A stretch of DNA of 64,000 nt from Dendrobium chrysotoxum. Its lineage: Eukaryota; Streptophyta; Magnoliopsida; Asparagales; Orchidaceae. The stretch's first letter is position 1. The number at the start of each line of letters is the position of its first letter. The notes beneath the pieces are model-generated. The model was not told where the DNA came from. It did no database searches and saw only the letters and a program-made list of their open reading frames with translations. Below are positions 1 to 10,956 of the stretch, one piece after another. Position numbers and translations under genes: made by a program. The stretch is from contig CM034307.1 of NCBI GenBank assembly GCA_019925795.1, positions 36,357,201 through 36,421,200 on the forward strand, given 5' to 3'.

Positions 1-91
1 TATTCCTTCCTAAATCAGCTACTTCACTATGGAAAGAAATCATCGTGATTGGCATGATTCATGCGGGCTTCCCACGGATCATGCTTCGTGC

Positions 92-367
92 CCATAGGAT
101 CTCTTTTTAGAGAGAACGGCTGGGATTTAAAACTGAGAATGGATTTTAAATAAAAATATATTTAATACTTTATATTTTAATTAAATTATACACATTCTTC
201 ATTCTAAAATTTATAACAAAACTAATAGTGGCCATAGGTTCTCTTTTTAGAGAGAACGACTGGGATTTAACACTGAGAATGGATTTAAAGTAAAAATAAA
301 TTTAATACTTTATATTTTAATTAAATTATACATATTCTTCATTCTAAAATTTATAACAAAACTAATA
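92..367. repeat. Tandem duplication, about 136-bp unit, offset 140 bp
   Basis: Two direct copies, 92-227 and 232-367, both begin CCATAGG and contain the block TTTTTAGAGAGAACG. Both end ATAACAAAACTAATA. They differ by scattered substitutions and a few indels. No coding potential is seen. The duplication lies in the GYRA intron that runs off the left edge of the window. Confidence 0.85.
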
Positions 368-454
368 AAATACATGCATGTCAAAATCTACTTAATGCTT
401 GTCCCATATTTTACTAAGATCATACGCTTGAATATTTTCCATCTTTTATATAAA

Positions 455-847
455 GGGAGATTTACATACATAGAGTTCAAAATCTTAATACCTAAACTTC
501 ACTATATACACAATATACTACCTTCCTAACGTAGCTAACCACAAAACCTTAGATATCATGATGAACAAGAGGCTGGAGACAAGGAAATCACAATGAGGAT
601 CCCGCTAAAGGTCCCGATGGGGTTCTTGCAAGAGGTAGCAACAATTCTCACATCGACAAGACCAACAATAGGCAAAGGGGAGGACAAGATCGGCGAGCAT
701 GCAAAGTTAGTGATGGGATCGATGACTTGCAAAGGTGGCGATAGGACTCGTGACAACCAAAGACAAAGATGTCGCGACAAGATTTGGAAGGTGTGTGAAC
801 CTTTAACAGGTAGATGATATTTTCGTTGTTATTAAAAGTTTTAAGTG

Positions 848-905
<58 letters not shown>

Positions 906-965
906 AAATTTAGGTATTAAATACATAAATTGTGAAATTTTTAATGCTATGTATGTAAATCCCCC
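455..965. mobile_element. Non-autonomous Mutator-like element (MULE), 511 bp
   Basis: The left end GGGAGATTTACATACATAG and the reverse complement of the right end (GGGGGATTTACATACATAG) form a terminal inverted repeat. Similarity continues inward for about 50 bp, including TTAATACCTAAA. The flanks are 9-bp near-identical direct repeats, TTATATAAA at 446-454 and TTATACAAA at 966-974, as expected of Mutator-like transposition. The core at about 580-800 is much richer in GC than the flanks and could be captured sequence, but I do not recognise a product. No transposase is present. A TA microsatellite sits just inside the right end. Confidence 0.7.
849..902. repeat. (TA)n microsatellite
   Basis: An uninterrupted TA dinucleotide run of about 54 bp inside the right part of the 511-bp Mutator-like element. 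Confidence 0.95.
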
Positions 966-1314
966 TTATACAAAGAAATAGGGATGTAAATGAGGATATA
1001 AATTCTAGAGTTAAGATTGGATAATTAAAAATGTGTGCTTATAAACACCAACACAACAGGAGAATATCATGGACACCCAAAAGTGAGTTCTATAAATTTG
1101 CATGTTAAAACTGATATAGTGTAAGGAACCAAGTTTCAGGTGATAAAGAATTCATTAAAACAACAAGAATATGTTAAAAATGAAAATTTTAAGAGGGATG
1201 ACAAAAGAAAATATATGAAAAGCTTAGAATTCAAAAATATTAAAGTTATAAAACTATGAATAGTTAAGTCCAAAATTTTAGAAATTGGGAACATAATGTT
1301 TTTATCATAGTTAC

Positions 1315-1472
1315 CTGAAATAAAGAATGCGATCATGTGTATGACAGACGATAAAGTCAGACATAGAATCATTTACGCGCATCTTTCCAACAGACTTTCC
1401 AATTGTTCCACGCCTTTGCAAATTGAAGGTGTTAGGCTTCATCCGTTTAACATACCCTTTCTCACTAAGGGT
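1315..1472 (-). CDS. GYRA exon i (last in window): start of C-terminal domain with GyrA box
   Basis: Organelle-targeted DNA gyrase subunit A, which with GyrB introduces negative supercoils into plastid and mitochondrial DNA. The exon has 52 codons plus 2 nt and begins TLSEKGYVKRMKPNTFNLQ. It opens the C-terminal beta-pinwheel that wraps DNA. The GyrA box reads QRRGTIG, followed by KSVGKMRVND and HTHDRILYF. The acceptor is TTTTTATCAG before ACCC and the donor is GTAACT. The final AG needs the first base of the next exon to complete a Ser codon (YFS in plant homologues). That exon is beyond position 1, so the gene's C-terminal coding part is missing. Identity is firm from the motifs; activity is inferred. 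Confidence 0.95.
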
Positions 1473-1619
1473 CTGATAAAAATAACATAGCATTTTAGTT
1501 TAGGAAAACAGCTAATAGAATGAAACAACTTTTCATTTAAACTTTCAATCAAATCTGACATAAATTTATTTTAAAAAACACTAAAATTTTAGCTGAATAT
1601 ATAAATAGAAAGCATATAC

Positions 1620-1745
1620 CAAAAGCATTTCTTCATTTGGGATAACATCAATTTCCTCAAGTTGGCTACCATCACCATCTTCCAATAATGAGCTCCTTGG
1701 AGTTCCAAATCTGCTTTTCAACTCATGCGCCTCTTGTACTATGAG
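1620..1745 (-). CDS. GYRA exon h: linker before the C-terminal domain
   Basis: 42 codons, starting LIVQEAHELKSRFGTPRSS and ending IDVIPNEEMLL. This is the stretch that links the coiled-coil/tower region to the C-terminal domain in GyrA. The acidic segment LEDGDGSQLEEIDV matches the acidic linker of plant GyrA proteins. The acceptor is TTCTGCAACAG and the donor is GTATATGC. A 147-bp intron separates it from the next exon (1315-1472), while an 11-kb intron lies upstream. Confidence 0.95.
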
Positions 1746-2406
1746 CTGTTGCAGAACAAAAAAACAAAACATTTAGAAGAATTTATAATACAATAATAGC
1801 AGTCAAAGTAACTTGCAACACAGACCGTATATAGACTTCCGTGCAGCCCTACAGCAGTAAAATGGTTGTTTACCCAAATTAGAGAAAAGCAAATATTGCC
1901 TAAGTAACTAAAGGATAAATGGATTAATTAAAGCCCAAACTACTGAACTAAAGCATAACCAATTTGATGAGGCAGAGGCTTAATCCCTAAGGTTTCTGTT
2001 AATAAACTTCACTAAACACATAACTGCCACACAATATGATTTACATCTTTCATGAATTATATGACAGCAATTGAAGAGTTTCAAGACTGGCTGAATTTGC
2101 TGATCAAATTTTATCTTGCATTAAATTAATATTCTCTTATGTAAGTTGTATGCTAAAGTTATTCAATTTTCTTCTAGTTGTGCTTTCTATTTATTGGAAA
2201 AAGGCCAAAATAATGTAATATTTTAGGTGCTAAGACTATTCCCATTAACAAAGAAAAACAAGAAGCAATCTGTAATGAATTAAACATTCATCCAGAGACA
2301 TAAAATTCATAGGAGAGGACTGTTTAGGCTTAAAAAGCAATTGATTACTTATATTTACTTTTGATATATAATATGGCACAAAGCTGGAGAGGAAAAAGGG
2401 GGAAGA

Positions 2407-4060
2407 TGTAATACCCAGAAAATTTCAGTTAACGAAAATTTCAGCACATTATATTTCTTTTAAAGTTTAAATAAGTTTAAATAATATTTTTAATTATATT
2501 AACTGTTAAATAAATTATTATTTACTTAATAGTTAATTATTGTTAAGAAAATATTAGCATTAGTAATAAATAATATATTAAATTAAGTTAATTATTCCTT
2601 ATTTCCCAGAAGGTGCTTTCAATGGCTAAGTTCATCGTGGCAGTTGTAAAGTGAGGGCCTCTTTTTCCATTTGGTTTTCACAAAAGCAAACAGAGGAGAA
2701 GACTGGAAGGTATTGCGAATAGTTGGCGTGAATAGCAGACGCGGATGGAAGCAAAGAGCGGGTGTGAAGAATTATAGCCATGAGAGGAACTGTAACAGAG
2801 TGAGGGTTCAACTATAGGAAGCTGAGTATTCGGCTTCAGCAGGGACAAAAAACAATTGTAGGAATTGTTGCTAGGAGCGACTGAGTTTTGCAGTGGGCTT
2901 TGAGAGCGGAATTGCAGTAAAGAATTTCAGTTAAAGAAGAGGAAAAAGAGAAATTAAAGGAAAGGAACAAATCAAGGAATATTTGGTTATGAGGAGAGAA
3001 ACTGATTTCGAGGTAAATTATTATGCAAGTATAAGTTGATTTCATGCAATTTATTTGAATAATAAATTGTGAAAATTATAGAATTAGAGAGGTGAATTGT
3101 AGGTAATTTACAAACGAAAAATGGTTCGCGGTGTCGGATTTGAAGAGACAACTCATCAAGGAAGTACGTAATGCAATTTTAATTTAAAAAGTAAATGTTA
3201 ATAATTCTAGATACATATAACTTTATTTGATTTAATTGAAGGAATAAATGCATTAAGATGATTCAATTTAGTGAATATGAACATACATCCAAATATTCAT
3301 ATATAAGCAACTACGTGCACATCTGAATGATGTGCATAATTGGAATTTTAAATAAGATGAAAAATGATTGTTTAAAAGTTTTCCTAGTTTATAATATTTT
3401 GGAAAGAATTCATTATACTGTATGTTGCATATATATTATTTTTATGCAAGCAGTATAGTAGATAGAATTTATATGAAATTATCAAAAATGCAAAACAAGT
3501 ATAAAGTTCTTAATTTTAAAACTTAATGAATATCAAATTAGGAAAGGTTGGCTATGAAATAATATAATACTTGTGTTGGAGGTGGTGCAAAAGGGACCCT
3601 AGATATGAAACCTGCATTGTAGGTGGGGCAAAAGGGACCCCGAAAGAGACAAAATGGATATTTATGTAGTTCAATGGCGATAATGTTGTGTTTAAGTGGA
3701 CTCTATTGAACATTCTTATAAAAACTAACTATATGAAAAAAATGATAGTCAGAACCTTAGAAGACTAATTATAATATTCTGTACAGGCTTCAAATGAAAT
3801 AAAAGATGATTCGAAATATGATTTTATGTTGTTTTGCAAATATTTGTGAGTTGATTCAATTATGATTTCAATTATATTATTCTCTAAAATCTTGCATTTA
3901 ATTTCTTATTTAAATTGCATAACTTTATGAGCTTCATAGCTCACAAATTTTTTATACTGGCTTTAGTTATAGGAAAGGCAAGAAAAAGTTGAAACAGATT
4001 ACGCTTAGGTTATTGAATATATAGGTTTTCTGTTTAACAGTGTTTATGAGTATTCATGTG
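2407..4060 (+). repeat. Possible LTR-like non-coding segment
   Basis: It starts TGTAATACCC just after the purine-rich run GAGGAAAAAGGGGGAAGA, which looks like a polypurine tract followed by an LTR start. A moderately GC-rich stretch (about 2600-2900) and an AT-rich remainder follow, including a short palindrome, TGAGCTTCATAGCTCA, near 3930. I could not find a matching second copy, a defined end or a target duplication, so this is only a suspicion. No coding potential is seen. Confidence 0.25.
3576..3641. repeat. Short direct repeat, about 25-bp unit
   Basis: Two copies of a GGTGGKGCAAAAGGGACCC motif lie 41 bp apart (ending near 3600 and 3641). They are separated by AGATATGAAACC. No function is recognised. 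Confidence 0.6.
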
Positions 4061-4929
4061 AGGTATGTAACCTGTTAAAATTATAGTAATGCATGTTAAT
4101 TCTTATTAGTGGATATGTAATTCTTTTTTTAAATGAAATTGGGACTATTTAGATTTAGATGCTTCCGTTTATTCAGAAAATGTATTATTCAGCGGATGGG
4201 AAATACATAAGTATTCAAATGATCCTAAATTAATAATAGGATTCCTTGTAAAGCATCAACTATAAGTCCCATAGCAACGAATGAACAATATCAAGATCTT
4301 TGTAAGTCATGTACATAAACAAATACAATATGAAAATCCACAAAACAAAATGCCCTCAGTTGTAATTATAATGCCTAAGGAGGATGTTTCAAAACTAGAA
4401 AGCATATGTAGAGAGCCTAAATGTTCATGAATAATACATAAATGTATGATACAAAAAAATCCAGTAATCATGTTTATACTCCACAAAAAAAAAACATGTT
4501 GAGGCAAATCATCAAAATTATTTTGTTCATGATAATAATTGATAAACAGAAGCACAAATGTTGCTTAAAGTGCATTAATAAGTGTGTTAACCCATGAATA
4601 GTGTGCCAATATACTATAGCCACCATATGGCCCAAAAATTCAACCGAAGTGCCACAATAGATCTTCAAAAGACAATAGAGCTTTCAATATCCTCAAAGGA
4701 CAACAAATCACTAAATTGCTCTTTCAAAAACAAAATTATTAAATTAACTCCAAGGTCCTAACTCAAATGCATTCAATGTCGACTCAATCAATCAAGCAAA
4801 TAGGCCAAGGACTTTTGCTCAATCTTGTTATCTATCAACTAATCCAAGGGTCACAATGAGCCATTGCCTCAAAATACACATCAAAATATGTGCAACAACA
4901 AAAAGAAAAATTAAACTAACCTAATTCAG

Positions 4930-5430
4930 AAGGTCATCTTGCCTATAGGGAAAGGTTACAAGAACCACCATAGAAACCCCACCTTACCTATAAGAGGAAG
5001 TTGTAAGACCCACCACATAGATCTCTTTGCCTACAAGTTGAGGTTGTAAGACCCACCAATCAAGTCGCCTTGTTTATGGGCCGATGTCGTATGGCCTATT
5101 ATGCAATTTTTATTGTCTATAATACAAGATCATAAGACTCAACCAAATGGATCTTTTTAATGCCAAAATAATAAGAACTACATCAAAATTCCCTCATATC
5201 AAAGGTTATACGTCCTAGTACTACTAGTAAAGTTCAAAATGATAATTCAGATCATGCCTTCCATCTACGGCCTCCAAAGGATATTATCCTCCATCCAATT
5301 AACAAGGTCAACATAATGTTAGCAAGGCCTCATAAATCAGGTCAATTAAACGAGACATCTTACCTATAAGGTAAGGCTAAATGATTGATCATTGGGTTTG
5401 CCTCTCCCTCGAGGTTGTAAGGCCCGCTTA
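4930..5430. repeat. Degenerate minisatellite, period about 43-45 bp
   Basis: Diverged units share the core CTTGCCTATAAG, then AGGTTGTAAGACCCACC. They begin near 4936, 4983, 5029, 5070 and 5115, with two more recognisable units near 5361 and 5396. Examples are CTTACCTATAAGAGGAAG at about 4983 and TTGCCTACAAGTTGAGG at about 5029. The spacing between 5160 and 5355 is too decayed to count. It is non-coding and intronic. Confidence 0.6.
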
Positions 5431-7250
5431 TGGGACTTCCAATGGATGTATGTTCAATACTAATGAGTTTGGATCAAGAACAAACTCATTAAATAAAAAT
5501 TTGGGTCCTCTACTGGATGTAAGCTAAAACACCAATTAGACTCAAGCTAGCTCCACTTTTAATAAGTTGTTCAATCAAAATCAAAACCCTAATTACCAAA
5601 AAAAAAAAAAAAAACAATCCAGCATACATCTCATACTTTTTCGAGTTAAATTGATATGTGTGGGTAGTTGACACTTGACAAACATATCATGCCTCTAAGC
5701 TCTTTTAGGTTGTCCGGTATTTAGTATCTTTGTTATGTCCAGTATTTCGCATATTTGACCCACAAGTGATCATGTTGTCGGCCTCGAAGATATTTAGTGA
5801 AACTAGAATAGCTAAGTTCTTTGCGAGTGAAAGAGTTGATGTAAATAATAATTAAAACTAAAATGATTCATCTATCTCAATCAACTTGGGATACCTAAGA
5901 CGAGATAATACATGGTTATTAATCAAATTTCAAAAACATTAAAGTTCAAGGACTTTCAAGATGACAAAAATATTGGGTCTTGATCTACCTATATTCCCAA
6001 ATCATTTCTTACTAAATAAAATTTAAATATAAATATTAAATTTGATGCTAAATGTGAGTCTAAAAAATCACCTTAATCAAAAGCGCTCTCGCATGAGTAA
6101 GAGGGATAATTAACAATAGGATATTGTGCCTGAAAAAAATCTTGACCCAAATATAAATAAACTATGCTCTAATATTAAGAAAAATCAAAGCAAAATAAAC
6201 CTAATCAACCTCAATAAAAATTGCTCCTATGTTCTATCATACACATCGGGAGGGGTTGAGTTTTCATCAGTCAGTAATGGTAAATCACTCCTAAATTGAA
6301 ATGATTTAAAGTATTAATGGAGTTGTACGTTTAACAAGAATTGCAAGGTATTGTTGCATGTGCAAGGATGAATTGCTAATTTAAAAGGAAAATTAGCATA
6401 GTTGGTTGCAAATGGGTGTGGGGCATATAGATAGTCACAAAGGTGTGTTTATGTATTTTTGCAAAAGTGAGGGAATAAAGCTAATTTTATCTAGAATCAT
6501 CAAACAAGACAGCTCAAGCGGAACCAAATTCTAAATACACGATGGCTGCATCATGCCACATTGGATTGAATAGATCTTCTTGTAGCTAGACAGGCTAATA
6601 TCATTGTCGGTAAACCTCAAATATCAACAATGTCAACTAACCTCCATTTGTTTGTATGATTCTTGGTTATCCTTAATTTAAAGATGCTAGGTTTCTCTCA
6701 CCACCCACTCTCCCCCAGCTGTTAAGTTTTCATACCTATATCCATGGAACATTCTCTCTTTATTGTAGGATAAATCAACTCTTCATCTTCTTAGAGTAGG
6801 AGAATCAAACTCTCTTGACTTCAAACTCTGAACTATAAACCCTAACAACCTCCACATATCAATAATCTAGAAAACCTAATTCGAATTTATAAGATGAAAT
6901 CCTAGAAGCCACTAACTCCACTTCTATTATAAAAACCTGAATTCTGCTTAAAATATAATTCTTCCACTTTCCAAAGAGAAAACCATAATCCCCAACATCA
7001 TAAATACAGTGAACTGCCTTCAAATCAGACACTTAAAACTGGACCATAATATATTTATTTAGTTGAAATTGATCTCAATTATGAGCCGAGTAATGCAGAA
7101 AATACTCCAAAGAATGTTGCTTGGTTTCTATCAATAATGTAAAATAATACAAAAGAAAAAAAATAATAAAAATGGGCACCAAGACTGGAGAAACATGACT
7201 ATGACAAAGCTTGGAAGAAGGTTAAAGAATACAATGTTACCCTTAATAGC
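5431..7250. other. AT-rich intronic sequence, no gene seen
   Basis: I find no long open frame, no recognisable transposon protein and no clear repeat here, apart from a poly-A run of about 16 bases near 5600. Much of it may be decayed repeat sequence. Confidence 0.5.
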
Positions 7251-7258
7251 AAAGAAGT

Positions 7259-7726
7259 CATACTTGTCAACGGCGAATGCCGCACCACGGCGTAAAGTTC
7301 TCCGTGGAGCCATGGCGCATGGCGCAGCGTGCGCCATTTTGAACATGGCACAAAATAAGAAATAATTATAAAAATCATTATATAGATACTATTTTATAGT
7401 ATCAATCAAGTTGGGTAAAGCTTGGTTGAATATTTTATGATCTAAAGTCCAAACCATTAAAGTGAGCTTCAAGTTCATCCAAAATTTCTAAAATAATTGC
7501 AATACTATTTTAATCCTATTTTAAAATTAATTATTACATTATTTTAGAAATTAAAATATATCAATATTTAAAACTATTTATGATTATATTAAAAATTTCT
7601 TAAAATTCAAATTGTGCACGCCGTGCGCCATTACGCACACAAGGCGTAAATGGTGCAAGCCAACTTGAACATTTGCCCCGTGCCATGCGCCATGGCGTGC
7701 ACTATTTTACGCCATTGACAAGTACG
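7259..7726. mobile_element. Non-autonomous hAT MITE, 468 bp
   Basis: The ends CATACTTGTCAACGGCG and CGTACTTGTCAATGGCG (reverse complement of the right end) are inverted repeats with two differences. A perfect 8-bp target duplication AAAGAAGT lies at 7251-7258 and 7727-7734, the hAT signature. Subterminal blocks rich in GGCGCATGGCGC-type words lie at both ends, around an AT-rich centre. There is no coding capacity. Left ends of the same family occur at about 23509 and 30164, and a likely right end near 29055. Confidence 0.8.
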
Positions 7727-8387
7727 AAAGAAGTTTTAAGATTTAATTCATGAACACTTAGATAACAAAATGGAGATAAAACTATTATTGCAAGCTTTAT
7801 CTTGTCCCCACAAGCATACCCTCAGCTTCATCCCATGAGCGGCTATGTCGCTCGCCTTCATCATGTCTTTTTCATTCCTAGGCCAATGGTGATGACATTG
7901 TTACGACAACCCCACTCCCTCACTTCGCTCTACCGAGCAGCCCTACCACGCACCTTCATTACCTTGCCCCAAAGGTCGAGCGCATGGAGTCATTAGCTCA
8001 TCCCTCCGAACTGGATATTCCAGAGCCAAAGCCCACCTCTGACTCTCGAGTCTTCTATACCTGAAACTTGGCTCTCCTTTTCACTGATCAATTGGTCCAC
8101 CAGTCAACATTCTATTTTTGGTATTTGGTTTGCCATACTCGTGTCATCCCCTCTTTACTCTTCTCAACTTTGTCTTTCTTCACCCCTCCCTTAACTCAAT
8201 TGTCTCCCTCCTTGGTGGATCTTATGATTATAATGGTGCCCTCTGCACCACTATCACCACCTGTTTCAGTTGATCTGATCATCTTAGAGGCTCCTTCGAA
8301 TATTGCTTACATCACATTATTTTGCAAATATGGTGGGTGGTTTTAAGGTTTTAGTTTGCACCCATGTTTTCCACTTCATCTTTTTCT

Positions 8388-9025
8388 CCCCAGATTCATC
8401 TTTTCATATGCAAGCACCTGCATTTCAAGGCAAACATGCGCTCATTTTCACTAATGATGTGATATCTGAACTAGCTCGGTCATTTTCTTACACAATTGTT
8501 GGCAAATTCTTGTTGATTCATCCCAACTTGCATGTCATTCACAAATTCATGCCAGATCATTATTCAGTTTGTAAATATTCAGCTGGACTCATTGATTATC
8601 ATTATATCAGTATCAAACTTTCTTAGAATCAAATTACACCAAACTCTTCTCTCATTGTTTCAAATATATCACTGGCTATCCAATGAAAATTCAATGGTTA
8701 TCCACTTATTGCCCCTATATGACTAATTGTTCCTAGGCTGCATTTACATTTCTTTAATGAATCAACTCTATACTTCTTTGGGATCAATTTTTGGTTAACA
8801 TTTGCAAGTTGATGCTGCTAGTGTCGTCTTAAAGGCCATCAATGGCCAAGGTACTACTGAAAATGGACGCTATTTCTCCATTTCAAGAAAAAAAGTGTGG
8901 ATGGGTACATCTTCTTGTGGTTATAGGCCGAAGGTTGAAGTTGAAAGCATTACCCAATATTGTTCATTCTACAAGATCTTTGGCCACATTATTCTAGCTG
9001 CATCAAGGCCCATCTGGATTTAAGG
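8388..9025 (+). pseudogene. L1-type LINE ORF1 relic (DUF4283 and zinc-knuckle region)
   Basis: One frame gives FQGKHALIFTNDVISELA, then YTIVGKF and NLHVIHKFM, the pattern of the plant L1 ORF1 nucleic-acid chaperone domain DUF4283. Next comes GLIDYHYISIKLS, close to the family's GxxDxRHIxIxL segment. After a frame change near 8626-8800 there follow LQVDAAS, VWMG and VEVESITQYCSFYKIFGH, matching the end of the domain and the degenerate CCHC knuckle (CxxCxxxGH, with the second Cys lost). Stops and frameshifts make it a fossil. The GC-richer stretch 7800-8300 is probably its 5' part. The reverse transcriptase is absent. Confidence 0.65.
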
Positions 9026-9778
9026 AAAGAAAAAGTTGAGCATCAAGAGAAATGCTAAAATGGTCTAATCATTCATACTCCAACAATGGCTGCTGCTACT
9101 TCACTAGCTAAAGTTTGCACTCAAAATTAGAGTACAGTTGATTCATTGAAAGTTGTAACTGTTGTGCATGCCCCTATTAGTCCTACTGTTATACTATCTA
9201 CATGTCTTAAAAATAATATATTGGATATTGATCCTCCTAGTATGGAAGTTCCTCAACCTCGTCAAATTGGTGGAGTCTATGATGATCATAATTACAGCAT
9301 CCTCTTGATTCGGATGGGAGATTATTAAGCACTGGTGGATAGAAGATTTCATATCTTATTCATCAGACAATGGAGAAACAAGAAAACAATCTATTAATCT
9401 CCTATTTTCACCAGGCTTCAAGCAAGGTGGTACAGCTGAGTGGTTTTCAAACTCTTATTGATGCTTCTACTCCATGCTATCTTTGTTGTATCCTATGCAT
9501 ATTTTCTCTAGCACTTCTTATTAATTGTCCTTCGTGAAATTATTTTATTATTTAGTTATAAAACTATGGCTTGAAAAATGTCTTGTTGCAAGCCACAGCT
9601 GTCTAGAAGCATGACACAAACATCCCAACATTAAAAGGGACAACAGTGAACAGGCTTTGAAGAACAAAAGCTCAACTTCATGCTAGATCTTATTCAATGA
9701 ACTTACTCTATAATAGTATGCGCCATGCTTGAGCTACCACTTCTTTTTGGCATTGCAAACATTTTAACAAGATTATAT

Positions 9779-10108
9779 TATTAAAATCCCAACCATCCCT
9801 TTGCCCTTGATCTCACGACCAGCATGGGGATCCGTTGGGAGGCTCACCTTGATCACGCTTTTAAATCTCAGCCGTCCCTTGGCTCTTGATCCCATGGCTA
9901 AGATTGAGATCAGTGGGAGGCTCATCTGGATCACGCCGATCTCCTTCCATATTTGAGTGTCTGATTTAGGAAGGATTATATTAGGGCAATTATGCATGAT
10001 TCCGTAATTATTATTTCTTTATTAAGATATCTTGTATAGATCTATAAATAGATATAATTTTGTATAATAAAATTAAGCTTTTCCCTCTCAAATGCTCTGA
10101 ATTCAACA
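9779..10108 (+). repeat. 5' LTR (330 bp)
   Basis: It pairs with 11902-12233. Shared blocks include CTTGATCCCA, CTCCTTCCATATTTG, AGGAAGGATTATATTAGGGC and the TATA-like TCTATAAATAG. The first bases are TATTAAAATC where the 3' copy has TGTTAAAATC, so the terminal TG is mutated. It ends TTCAACA. An internal duplication of the CCTTGATC...GGGAGGCTCA block is present in both LTRs. Confidence 0.9.
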
Positions 10109-10124
10109 TGCTATCAGAGCAAGG
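10109..10124 (+). other. Primer binding site, initiator tRNA-Met type
   Basis: TGCTATCAGAGCAAGG directly follows the 5' LTR. It matches the plant TGGTATCAGAGC primer-site pattern with one change. Confidence 0.85.
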
Positions 10125-10395
10125 CATTCAAATCTTCTTTAAAAACGAGAGCGTGAGAGAGGGAGAGCTGGTTCTTGTGCTTTGTTCTTACTCGTGTGTG
10201 TCCAGGGCAGCCGAGCAAGTGAGAGGGCGTCCCCTTTGCGGTTTTCTACATGCAACTCTCGTGCGTGCCTACCTGGGGGTTGAACCGGAGCGAGCAGGAA
10301 ATGCGTTTGTGCATGCTTGAGCGGGGACGACAGGCCCTCGTGCGTTTGTTGGAGCTGAACCTACCAAGAAACGAGCGGTTGAAGAGTTGTTGTAC

Positions 10396-10893
10396 ACGCC
10401 ATCAAATCCTCTACTTGAAGAGCCCCTCCTTGCTCCAAATCCCAACCACTTCTGCATGTTCTCGATACGCTACCCTCAAATCTGAGAGATGTACAAGAAG
10501 GCTGAAGCCTCCTTCTGGACAGCAGAAGAAGTCAACCTCTCCCAAGATCTCCGCCACAAGGATCAATCAGTCAAATCGAATGAACGCCACTTTGAAACCC
10601 ACATTATATCCTTTTTCGTTATCGCTGACGAAATCGTCATTGAGAACCTCGCCTGTTGGATTTGGACTGAAGTCGGTTCACTGGATTCGAAGCTCGCCGA
10701 TAAAACGGTCCTAATACGTGGAGTTTCCAAGACGATGCATGCAATGGGGAAGAAGATGGCTTTCTTGGTGGTAAGGTTGTTCACTGTTACGCTCCAGTGC
10801 ATGCTTACGGTGACTGAAGAGCTGGTGAGCACATAGATGGTGAAGTACGCTACTTTCGTAAGTAGGGAGCCAATCATGGATATCGAGGGTGAG
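10396..10893 (+). pseudogene. Captured host fragments: RNR small subunit (N-terminal part) fused to cytosolic Asp-tRNA synthetase (OB-fold part)
   Basis: From 10396 to 10653 one frame reads like the N-terminus of the ribonucleotide reductase small subunit (RNR2/TSO2 family): LLEEPLLAPNPNHFCMF, IRYPQI, then MYKKAEASFWTAEEV and LSQDLRH, ending IVIENLA. The conserved Trp before EMYKK is a TGA stop at 10483-10485. The AD in FFVIADEIV is at the place of the first iron-ligand Asp. From about 10666, in the same frame, it switches to the OB-fold region of cytosolic aspartyl-tRNA synthetase: KLADKTVLIRG, MGKKMAFLVVR, LQCMLTVTEELVST, a stop at 10834-10836, then MVKYATFVSREPIMDIEG. Between 10489 and 10836 the chimera is open for 115 codons. 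There is no catalytic domain of either enzyme, so no enzyme activity is expected. Confidence 0.85.
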
Positions 10894-10956
10894 GCTACAA
10901 AAAGATTAGAAGCAATTATCCTACCGTGAAGGAGCTGGCACTAGCTGCTTCTCCAG

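Noticed and set aside
648..926. Open frames rich in Ile-Tyr at the TA runs (also 33045-33341, 55740-55937, 63476-63670)
   Set aside because: These are microsatellite translations.
10489..10836. A functional ribonucleotide reductase or tRNA synthetase gene
   Set aside because: Only N-terminal and OB-fold fragments are present. A stop replaces a conserved Trp, and the context is an LTR retrotransposon.
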